Assembly: GCA_021186555.1 (NCBI GenBank)
Contig: JAJKFL010000427.1
Location: forward strand, 21,005,238 to 21,069,237
Reading direction: 5' to 3'
DNA from: Reticulitermes speratus
Taxonomy: Eukaryota > Arthropoda > Insecta > Blattodea > Rhinotermitidae
Length of the DNA stretch: 64,000 bases
Within the stretch, counting starts at the first letter, position 1. The number at the start of each line of letters is the position of its first letter. The position numbers and the translations under genes were made by a program. Shown here piece after piece: positions 50,401-62,400 of this stretch. The notes beneath the pieces are model-generated. The model did not search any database. It was not told the DNA's origin and saw nothing but the letters and a program-made list of their open reading frames with translations.

Positions 50401-53400
50401 CACGGTTTTATGAAATCCAAATCCACTGCTACAAATCTTGTTGCCTATTTAGACTTTATTGCTCCGCTGGTTCATTCCCAGAGACAGGTCGATTCCATTT
50501 ATTTTGACTTCAGTAACGCGTTTGATCTCGTTTCGCATGAGATGCTACTTCGAAAATTAAGTGACTTCGGACTGTCTGCCGGTTACGTTAGCTAGTTCCG
50601 TAGTTACTTAACCAGCAGAACATCTTCTGTCCGTTACTGTGGAGCGCTTTCCACGTCATATGCAGTGCTATCTGGTGTGCCTCAAGGATCTGTTTTGGGA
50701 CCACTCCTTTTCAACATTTTTATCAACGATTTGTTAGGTGTGGTCAAGTATTCTAATTGCCTTCTCTTTGCGGATGACATCAAAATTTTTTGCGAAGTAA
50801 AGTCTCCTCGCGACAGTTTGTTAATACAATCTGATATAAATCGTGTTCGTGGATGGTGCATTTCTAATTTTATGAAGCTCAACATCAACAAGACTAGAGT
50901 TATTTCATTTTCTAGAAAACGAATTTGCTCCTTTTTGATTACAAATTATGTGATTCCTTGATTACTCGAACCGAATGCATCAAAGATCTGGGAGTGCAAA
51001 TTGACTCCAAGCTACACTTTCACAGTCATGTGGATTATATCTTTTCTCAATCAAGGTTACTGGGGTTAATTCGCTCAGTAACTTTTTCCTTTTCCACTCT
51101 GCAGAGCCTCTCGATGCTATATTGCACATTAGTTAGGCCTAAGTTAGAATATGCCTCTGTTACGTGGAACTCGATTACTTCCACTGATGCCAGAAAGCTT
51201 GAGCGCATCCAGCGCAAGTTTGTGTTTCTCTGTCATTGTCGTTTTTTTAGTCACTTACCCTACAGTTATGCAAATGCTTTAAATTACTTGGACTTACATA
51301 CTTTAAGTGATCGTCGGTGCTACTTAGACGCCCTTTTTTTACTTAATGTTTATAATGGTTTAAAAATTTGCCCTACTCTTTTGGAAACTGTTGGCCTTCG
51401 TGTGCCGAATCGAAACTTTAGAGATTTTAAACTGTATTATGTTAATTTAAACTGTCGAAACTGCCCTATCCGCAAGATGCGCTTCCACGGCTAATGCCAT
51501 CAGTGGGGATATTTGTATATTCAATGATAGGCCTGTTTTGATTAATGACTTGTTATCAATGTAAATATTGATTTAGACGCTGTAGTTTCGGTCCATGGGA
51601 CATTTTTATAACAAGTCAGCTATGTTCGGTCAGGTATTGGATCCAGTACTTCTTTTACATGGTTTTACTTCATATTTGTTTTGTTACCTTAGTGTTTGTC
51701 TTGTGTATTTGTACTGTTTTGTGTTGTGCTTTAGTGCTGGATTTGTTATTGGCTCTTGTTGCTGTTAAGTCTGCCGTTAATAAATACCCATTGAATTTGG
51801 GAATTGAATTGGTAATAAATCAAGTCATCTATGTTCTGTCAGGGTATTGGATTTCTGCCCCAGTACTTATTTACATTGTTTTATTACATATTTATATTGT
51901 TCCTTTAGTGTATTGTCTTGTGTATTTGTACTGTTTTGTGTTTTATTAGTGCTTTTGTGCTGGCTTTGTAATTGGCACTTGTGCTGTTAAGTCTGCACGT
52001 TAATAAATACCCATTGAATTGAATTGAATTGAATTGAATTATTATAGTGCTGATCAACTAGACTGATCTGAATGTTAGTGAATGTGATGCAGTTCGAGGA
52101 GATGAATAATTTGTGTATTTGAACTAAATTTTCCTGTAATTAAGTTCGATTTAGCTTAAGTAAATTTAAAGGTTAAATTTTGTTTTTATGCAGTCTTCGA
52201 GTCATATGTGCCACGTAACAGACTGTCAGAGTTTTTTATTTTTTTTTAAATAAAATATTACGTCAGTTCACATAAATACAATAATTGCTGTTCATTCTCA
52301 GACTCATACAAAATCCCTACATATATGTATGTGTATGCTATGGTGGATTAGTGTTTTTTATTATTAAGGCAGGTGGTGCATATTATGACTGCCCTTTGCC
52401 CTTTGAAGTGGTTGCTCTGAAACTGTGTGGCATGTACTGAAGTGGTGCATGGAAGGTAGAAGGTTGATTCTCCAAAGTAGAACACTATTAACTGTGTGTA
52501 GATATATGCCAATATAGTTACTAGTGATTGTGTAGTATGAGATGCCTGAAGATTAGGCAGTCTGATCAGGTGGTATACCATAATGAAATTGACACAGCCA
52601 TGCTGCTAAAGATGGTGGCATCACTGTTGGCTGTTTTTCTTACACAGGAGGAAAGTAATGTAAATTAAACTTGTTAATCCTTAGGTTATTATAAATCATT
52701 GTGGTCTCAGTTTGTCAGAATTGACTGACACAGTGGGCCTGAGAACAGTGTGCAGTTATAGCATAACTTTAGTAAAAATACAGATTGATGGTTTATAAAG
52801 CAGCATCAAAGAGGTGAACATATGACAGTGGTGCAGAAAGTTCTATAGAAGAACAGCATGGTGTTCTTATATTTCCATTCTCATTGTGCTTTCCAGTAAT
52901 TAGATGATTGAGGGGGTAATGCCTTTATGTTAACAAGTAATATACACTCTTGTTGGGCTTATAGGCCCTGAAGATGGAGGCAGCATGTTTCCTCTGAAAC
53001 ATCGGTAGTTAATTGCCATTTGACGTGACATAACATCATAGAAGATGAATCTTTATTAGATACTTCACTTTCAAGTATTTTTATTCACTCAGTGAATGAA
53101 TTATACAGTAATCTGGCTTGATCAAACAATTGTTTTGTGCTCTGCTTTGTGGAACTTGGTGTTAGCACACACACAGCTTCTTCAAATGCCAACTCCTGTG
53201 TGATGTGCTCCTTGCAGTGTGGCTGTTATATTTCATGCTGGATCCTGTGCCTGAGCTCTCAGTGTTTTAGAGCCACCCTTCCTCCTGTAGCCCACATGGT
53301 TTTGATTCTTTGTACTACCTATTCTAATGACATTAATTGGCAATGGAACATGCAAAGACAGGTGCGAACAAATAGGCTGCGACACAGATGTGTCTGGTTC

Positions 53401-56400
53401 ACCATTCCTTACACAAATTTGAAAAGTAAAATAATCTGTTAACACCACAGCACACAACACTTTTTGGCGTGAATGCTTCAAACCACTTCAAGCAGAATGG
53501 TTCATATTGTGGACTTGCTGTAGTCTGCAGGGGACTTTGCAGTTTCAAGATGCAGTCATACCCCCCTGCTGATTAGTAGCTATAATTAGTCAAGCACCTC
53601 ACAGACGGGACCTGAACAAAGACATCACTTCATATAACATATTGAAAAGAGTGAAAGTATTGCGTGTGGGTTTTGTTCTGGTAATGGCTGTCCCCCACTC
53701 CACTGACCCACCCTCCCTATTGTGTTAGTTACTTCACTTTCTTAATCAATGTGAAATAGGGTGTATGTCACACTGTTTGTATTAATGCTGAAAGTATGAA
53801 AAGAAATGTTATATTTGTGTGTATCTAGTTTTACTATATGTATTTTTTTTTTCAGAAACCATTTTTTTGATTTGTAAATGTGAGATTTAAACATTGCACA
53901 CATATTTGAAATGTCAGTAATTGTATTGTTGCTGTGCACAGACGAAGCAGCAGGCTATGCCAAACGCAGGCGTGTGGGACATGAGGGGGAAGCAGTTCTT
54001 CACAGGGGTAGAAATCCGTGTATGGGCCATCGCATGTTTTGCCCCTCAGAGGACTGTTAGAGAAGATGCACTTAGGTGAGCCAGTTAAAGTGTAATTTTT
54101 TATGTTTCTATGAAAGGGATGTGATTTAGTGAGTTTTGTTAATGTAGTGTTTATCAGTTATCCATTGCAGTGTTGCATTGGGCTCTTGCATGGTCTAGCT
54201 GGCCAAGTATCACATTGGTTCAGTTCTCTCTTTTAATCTGCCAACCCATAGTAGTATATTTAATGTTTGTGGATGATACCATGAATATGACAGAACTTCT
54301 GTTGCTCTGTGTGTGTGTGTGTCGCCACACACACACACGTCCATGTCAAAGGAAGGCTTAGGTAAAGGTAAAAGTGTACATGTGTATGCCAGGAAGGCAT
54401 AGGGGAGTGGATGTATCGCTCCTTGCATTCTTCACATTGGCACTAGCTGTAGATGAGTGGTCAGTTTCATGACCCAGATGCCTTATCCCTGGGGAAAGAG
54501 GGCTGGTAACTGTTTTTTAGGAGGCTGGGCGGATCCAAGTGCCAGTGTGGATGCTTTTAGAGAAGAAAGAAATTTCTTGCCTGTGCCAGGAATCAAACTA
54601 TGATTTGTTGGTCAACCAGTGTGGGGGCCAATGACTGTTTAAAATCAAATACAGAGCTTGCTATTGCAGTATCTGTTTTGGCTCTTGATCATTTTCTAAT
54701 GTTGACAAATCTCTCATAAATGAATTGTGCTGATATTCACGTCATGTTTTGAAGGTGCATTTCCAAGTGAAAGTAAGTGATAATTTCTTATTAGTGTTGG
54801 GGGGTTTTTAGTTAACACTGTGCAACACACAAAAAATTATGGAAATGAAAATACGTAATCTTAGCTAATTTTGGGGTGCTGAACACAAAAAGGACATTAA
54901 GAATTGAGAATTGGCTCTGGTTTCTAAGTTAGGGAAGGGATCTAGTAAGAATGAGTTACTGCTCAGCGACTGAGTAGAGCACTCGCCTCACAGATTGCTA
55001 CTTCAGTATGGTGCCTCCTGTTCAGAAAGGGATTACCAAGAAGAAAAAGTGGACAGTGGAGTACCTGAATATAGCATTGGCTATTCGTCCAGTGCCTCAC
55101 TCTGAACGTCGTGTCTATTCCAGAAGCCCCCAACAGTTGTTCTTTAGACTGTGATGAGGAAGAGGAGAATACACCTGAAGAAACACCACAGCCATCTACT
55201 TCAAGAGATCTGAAATATTTCCTGAACATAACCTCTGCTGAACCACACAGATCACGCAGAAAACTTTCTGATCTCATCAGAGATCTAGAACTGTTGAAGA
55301 ATGAAGCAGAGCTGTTGTCTTCTGGACGACACTGTGAAAGTGGCAGCATATCGCTCCCACCAAAAAGATTTTGAGCAGTTCTTCATAACACAAGGTGAAC
55401 TCGGTGCTTGTAAGAATGTCGAGGGTCTCATGGAAGCAATGAACATCAGGTACAATCTGGAAGAATGGTGACTATTCATAGACTCTTCCATGCATAGCCT
55501 AAAAGCACTGTTGTTGCACAAGGGCAACATATTGCCTTCAATCTCTTTTGCCTATGCCATTTATAAACAGGAAACATGAAAACATGAAGGAAATTATCAG
55601 CTGTGTGAACTACAAGACATATCAATGGTGCATTTGCGGTGATTTGAAGGTAATTGCCATTTTGATGGGATTGCAAAAGGGTTACACAAAATTCAGTTAT
55701 TTCCTATGCGAATGGGATAGTCATGCCAAAAGTGTTCACTACAGCAAGAACTGGGCTCTACATAAATCACATACACCTGGAACAAAGAATGTAGCTCATC
55801 AGCCTCTTGTAGATGCATGTAAAGTGTTGCTTCCCCCTCTACATATTAAATTGGGCCTCATAAAAAATTTCATGAAGGCATTAGACAGAAATGGCCCAGC
55901 AATCTTATTCTTGTGTGAGGAATTCCGAAGGCTTAGTACGGAGAAGATTAGGCAAGTGTATTCATTGGCCCCCAGATACGTCGGCACTTCAGAGACCTCA
56001 ATTTGATCTCGTTCCCAGTGATGACGAGAAGGCAGCCTGGAATGCCTTTAGACATGTTGTGACTGGTTTTCTATGAATTTTAAAAGCCGTCAACTTAAGG
56101 AAACTTGTGGAGAATCTTATAACTTCTTATGAGAAGCTTGGATGCAACGTGTCACTCAAGATGCATTTCCTCCATTCACACTTTGATTCCTTTCCGGTTG
56201 ACTGTGGTGCCATAAGTGATGAACACGGTGAGCGTTTTCACCAGGACATCTCAGCGATGGAGAACAGATACAAGGGCAAATGGAGTGCTGCCATGTTAGA
56301 CGATTACTGCTGGATGGTGAAGAGGGATGTTCCAGAAATTCAGTACAAGTGACAAGTGAAAGGGCACCACGTTTAATCCATGTAAGTTCACTGTTATTTC

Positions 56401-59400
56401 CTGCTTCCATACACCAATATAATGAAATTTTTTTAAACCAGAGCCAATCGCATAATTTAAATGCTAGTTTGATGTTCCGCATTGCAAATTCTACTAAGTA
56501 AACATCTTTTTTGTTTCCGTAACGGATACGACCCCAAATTTGTTGCACATTATAATTAACTCTTTTGTGTATTTAACATCAGAAGTAACTAGCAGTTTCA
56601 TAATACTATAGACGATTCCACTCAGGAACTGCAGTGCTCTGTGATAACTGAACACAGATGCATCACTCCCATACATCCTCCTGCCTGTCTGGTATTGAAG
56701 AATACATTAATAATTACATAAAACAGGTAAAGTTTTCATTGTGCATGCCATGAAGGCATGCAGGTGGAGTGGAGGTATGGCCCCACTCATTCTTAACCTC
56801 AGCACTAGATGGAGGTGAGTGGTCGTCCTGACACCGCAGCTGTTTTACGTCTGTGCAAGAGCCCAAAGTACCCATTGAATAGGAGGCTGGATGGGTCTCA
56901 GTTTTTGAGAAGAGAAAAACAATTTCTTGCCCATGTGCCAGGATTTGAACTCTAAGATCATCCAGCCCAATACCTAGTCAGTATTCTGATGATGCAATTT
57001 TTTTTTGTTGAATTCATTATAATGTTTATTTTTCTATAATTCTCCCAGTAGTACAGTATTGATAGCAATATTGTAATTCTGGGATAAACAGTTCCCTGTC
57101 CATGAATAGGAGATTTTATTTATCACACTATTAAAGGGCTGGTGGCCACATTCTTTTAACTTGGATAATGGTATTAGTTTTTAAAAAATGCTATGGTTGG
57201 CCAGCTGTACTGTGCATGTGTGCCAATGGCATAATGTGAAAACTTGAGTTCACCTGACCAGGTATGTTTAATGGTAACATTCTGGATAGACCTGAGTGAC
57301 AGGATAGTGTTTTTAAGTAAGACACAGACACCTGCTGCAAAATTTTACCTATTCACCACTGGAAATTTTATCACTTTCCCTTCTTATGCAGTTATAGCTG
57401 TTGCATTCCCTATAGCAGGAAGCCAGATTTAAATGCTGCTTGGGTAAAAGGCTGAGCTCCATTTAAATACTGGCTTGAAGGGTTAACACAGTAGTTAACA
57501 TTCCTGGAAAATACTGTCCAATGCAAAGATGTGGAAATCACAAAGACTCTTTTTCTGTAAAATCTGTGGTTGGAATTCGGTATTGCATTCCTGAACAGAT
57601 GAGTCTCATTCATAGTCTTGGTGATTCGGCCTTTATGTCATTGTGATCATTTAGAAGATGCTGTAAACTGTGCATATGACATTACATCACATATGTTACG
57701 TGTAAGAAGTTACAGGTAAATTGAAGGAAGTGGACAGACTAATCAGATCAACTGAATGTTAGTCAGCAGTTGTCATTTCTGATGTTGATGAATTTGATTT
57801 TGATTTTAATTGAGAAGCTTCTCCTGGATTTTGTTCAAGCAGTAATTATACTGCTTTTAGGTGGGTTTGTGGTGTGCAAAAGAGAGGACACACAGATTAG
57901 AGTACACTTGTGATACAGGCTGTTATGAGTTCATTGGCCAGTTTGCTTCAGTGTCTAGCTGGAGGTGCCTGTTTGGATGATGAAGTGTATTACTTGATAT
58001 CCATTTTGATTATGTAAGTAATTCTTTCTGAGGGTGACATTTTTCTGTTAGTAATTATTGTATTGAGTGTAACTTCAAGTATATAATTCAGTTTGGTTGC
58101 TGTATTTGTTAAAGGAACTTCACACAGCAGCTACAGAAGATCAGTAATGATGCAGGAATGCCTATAATTGGACAGCCTTGTTTTTGTAAGTAAACATCTA
58201 ATGATTAGTGAGCATAGAGAGTTGTTCAGATTAACTCACCAGCTACCATTTGCTGTTAAAATTTATGTTCCTGACTACAGTTAAGAAATTCTTTACGATA
58301 GGTAGTGTAGATATAAATTTATTTCATCACAGATAAACAAGTTATTGTGAGATTTCAGGCTTCCACTGTGGTGTAGTCGAGGCCTTATGTCATTACTTGT
58401 TTTTTATTATGATCTCCTTTGTTTAAAAAGGTAAGCTTATGACATAACTGTGCCATCTGTTATGCCGAACATTTTAAGTTTAGTTTACCATTGTGAGGTG
58501 GGAACAAAACTAGCATCACTTAACTTTAGGGTTCTGAAGTGACATATGGTATTAAGTCTTGGGAAAATATGTATTTTTTGTGCAATGTAAGGTAATCAGA
58601 CATTGGCCGTGAAGGGATTCTCAAGCCCAGGGTCATGACCCACATTTGGCATGAAAGTTTCTGATGGGTCGTGAACTCCCAAAATCAAGCTTGAGGCTTT
58701 CTGTGTTCAAGTGTTTAACTTCATCCAGGAAAAAACAAAATAGGAAGCTGCTGAGCAGTTGTGTCAGAATTTTATCGTAAATATTGTTTTTAATCCTCTG
58801 GTGCCGAACAACAACTTTAATCCACACACACAGTGGTGCTGAGAAAACCAAACATCCACTAAAATCATGAGCCAAGAACATGCAAAATAATAGGCTGCCA
58901 TTTAAATTCCAATCTCTTGCAGACTACACTGGGCACTTAATTCTAGTGCCAAAGGGTTGGTATATTATGCTGTAAATATGAAATGATTTGCTGGGGCGCT
59001 GGGTAGGAACAGGTACTGTTTGGATGACAACACCACTGTGATTTATTATTTTGGGCCATGGACAGAAATGTTTGAGAACTGCTGCTTTCCTTGAAATGCT
59101 GTTATTGTAAAAGTTGCGCCTTGATATTTATACTGAAATGTGAGATACATTATGTTACATTGTTTGATAGGCAAGTATGCTACGGGTCCTGATCAAGTGG
59201 AGCCAATGTTCCGCTACCTCAAGTCCTCATTTACATCACTCCAACTAGTAGTAGTAGTACTGCCAGGAAAGACGCCTGTGTATGGTAAGTGATGTAAACA
59301 TCCAACATCAAAGCCTGATGATTGTATTAATTCATATTACAGAGAGTTTTCCTTAGACACAGGAGTGCGCTGTACAGCAGATGACATTGCTGCTACATGA

Positions 59401-62400
59401 TGACCAGTAATGCCATTGCTGTGTAATGCTAAGTGTCTTGTTAAAAGGAAATTCTATACATGTCCTGTGGGCTGCATGTGGTCTGCCTTTCTCTTTTATA
59501 TGGTTGTCAAAATGAGTGAAATAAGGTTACGCTGTAGAACATGCGATTGTATTAATTCAGTCAGTCAGTAATACAACCATCCATTACAACTAATAATAAC
59601 ATTATTTGTGCAGTTGGCCCAACATATTGCAGTTTCTTAGATCATCTCCAGGGGCTTCACACTCATTACACCATCCATTGAGGTTTTTACATCGAAAGTA
59701 TGTTGATTTGAAAAACTAAAACATGCAATATTAAAACTGTTGATTTTGCTATAGGATGATATACCCTTGTTAAAATAATACCACATGTTCAGTGTTACTG
59801 TCTTTTTGTGTTGTCAGTATTGAGCATTCATATCTACCATTTGTTAACTTGACACAGTGCTTATTTTGTCCCAATTCCTCATTTGTTTAGACAGTTATAC
59901 AAATAAACGTATTATTACTTGTGTTGGATGGTTGTTTATTTCACTTGAGGATTTGGGTGTTCTCAAGTGCAGTTCTTGTTTAACAGCTGTCAGTGTCTGT
60001 CTGTTGATGTGGGACCATCAGGTAGTGTTTATACTAGTAAAACCCTTTATGACATAGTTATCACTTTCTGGAGTGACTTGTCTGTGACATAACTCAGGTA
60101 GGTTGAAGTACATAAAACATGAACTTGAACCTAGATTCAGACTAATATTTTTTGATAATGTGCTTGACTTGCTGTTTGAAAGCAAGCAGCAGTCATAGAC
60201 AGTATTTTGAAAAGGTAAGTTCCACTCATATGTGTAAAGTTCATTCAGTTCTGTCTGCAAAAGTGGGGCATTCAAAACAATGCATAAAATTTTGCCTGTT
60301 GGTGTGTATGGTAGTAAAACTTGGTCTTTGATATTGATGGAAGAATATAGACTGACATTATTCGAGAATTGGGTTGCTGAGGAAAATATTTGGAGCTAGT
60401 GCAGACTGAGTAACAGGAGGCTGAAGAAAACCGTGAAATACAGAGCTGTATTTCTTATTAGTATGATCAGTTCAAGGGAGATGGGTGGGCATACGGCATG
60501 TACGGGGGACAAGAGAAGTGTGTGCAGGGTTTTATGTGGGAAAACCTGGAGAATAGAGATCGCTTCTAAGACTTGTGCATGGGTTGGAGGGTAATTAAAA
60601 TGCATCTTAAAGAAAATGGATGGGAGGGCATGGATTGGATCGGTCTGTATTGGGATAGGGATGAGTGGCTGGATTTTGTGAGGAAGTTAAGAAGAAGGTC
60701 TCCTATCAAACTGCAAGACTGGAGACAAATTGGAGCATCTTAGTCAGCTGGGTTCCTGTGTGAGTGCATCTGCTGTACTTATGTATATACATATGGTTGA
60801 TTTTAAGACATCTGTCATATGTATGGTGAAACTATTTTAAAATTGTAAGTTTTGAGGTTTTCTCAGTAGTGTAATTGAGGATTGTGGTCTTGTGGGTTGT
60901 GATGCTATGTCACTGGCCAAGTGGTTCCCGATGCTCCAAAGGAACGGGAACCACCTACCAAGCACTGCAGTGTCACAACCTGTGAGACTGGAATCCTCCT
61001 AAAATTGTTTGGGTCTTATCATTAGGAAAAAATGAAGTTTGCTGTGTGTGTTACTCTGTTTTTTGTGCAAAGAAAATGCAGGAATCTTACTGTTACAAAA
61101 ATGGTGAAGTCTCTAGTGGTTTGGATAATTAGGAAAATGGAGTTCAGTTTGCTTCTCAGGAAGCAGTGATACAGGCTCGAGTCTGTGGTTAGGCTGTTAA
61201 CTGATATACTGGTGAACCACTGTACTGAGGGCTACACTAGTAGCTTACATGCTTAGTGGCCATCTTTACTCATTAGGTGTTGCATATGCTTCTTTTGTAT
61301 GTGCTGTGGACTTTTAGAATACTGCTGCCTTTATGCACCCCTAAAGTGTATTCCTCTGTAATGTACTGCCTTTTTCAGGTCAAATGTATCCATGATCTCT
61401 GCTTTCCTGATCACCTCTACATCTGACCCAGCACCACAAACTGCATATTAGACCACTATTTCTCATCATCTTGTCTGTTTGTATGCATTACATCTTGGAA
61501 GTCGTGATCAGTTTCTTTCTGTATCTTACACAACTGACCACAGGCTGGGTTTTCCAACTGTCTCATGTGATCCACTTATGGCTCTATACAATGTATAGCA
61601 CTGCTATTCCTGTTGTCTCACTGTCCCAGTCACTTTCACCTGTATAATGTACGCATATTTTCTGGTGTGGCTACTCTTCTTAGACTGCTAGACCGTGAAA
61701 GTGGAGGCATTATGCTCCTGATGTTCTTAACTATTTACCAGTTGACGTGGCATAACATGCATCTTCATGTTTTATGCAGCCAGTACAGATTTTGTTCCTC
61801 ATCTCTGCCCAGTTTCCATGCCATGCACTTTTTTACCAAGCAGTTCTTTAATTCCTTAAGATTGTGAATAATGATGTACTTATCTTCCAGCTGAGGTGAA
61901 GAGGGTTGGTGATACTGTTTTGGGTATGGCCACACAGTGTGTTCAGGCAAAGAATGTGAACAAGACATCACCACAAACGTTGTCAAATCTCTGTCTGAAG
62001 ATAAATGTTAAACTGGGAGGAATCAACAGTATCTTAGTGCCGAGTATTAGGCCCAAGGTAAGCAGTGTATGATGCAGGACTGAGCACCTTAGTGGTGGAT
62101 GTAACTAAGAACAAATGTGCTGGTGCTGACATGACATACAGAATAAGAAAACCAAAGTCAGGGAATTAACATTTCATGATGAGCACCAGTTGGATTTTAG
62201 TTCTTCAGGTCTAAGATATACTGATTAATAAAGATCATAATGATTTTTATAAATCTCACTTCATCCTTGTTTCAAATCCACTATCGTCTAGGAACTGGAA
62301 ATATATTATCCCGGTTTTGACATAGTGGTGGGGCTTGTGTGGTCAAATGATCCTGAGAGCTATACTGGTGGTAGCGTAGCTACTGGTAGGGTCTCCCAAG

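Larger units (their letters stand above)
47388..52040 (+). mobile_element. LINE-2: nearly full-length Jockey-superfamily non-LTR retrotransposon
   Basis: Begins right after an (ATT)n tract (47388-47419), with a 120-bp 5' UTR, ORF1 (47541-48722), ORF2 (48722-51494), a 3' UTR that contains a tandem duplication, and a (GAATT)n tail (52015-52040) after AATAAATACCCATT. It lies in AGO1 intron 8, same sense as the gene. Damage is light: ORF1 intact, ORF2 with about three lesions. Target duplication cannot be resolved because both flanks are ATT-rich. Confidence 0.87.
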
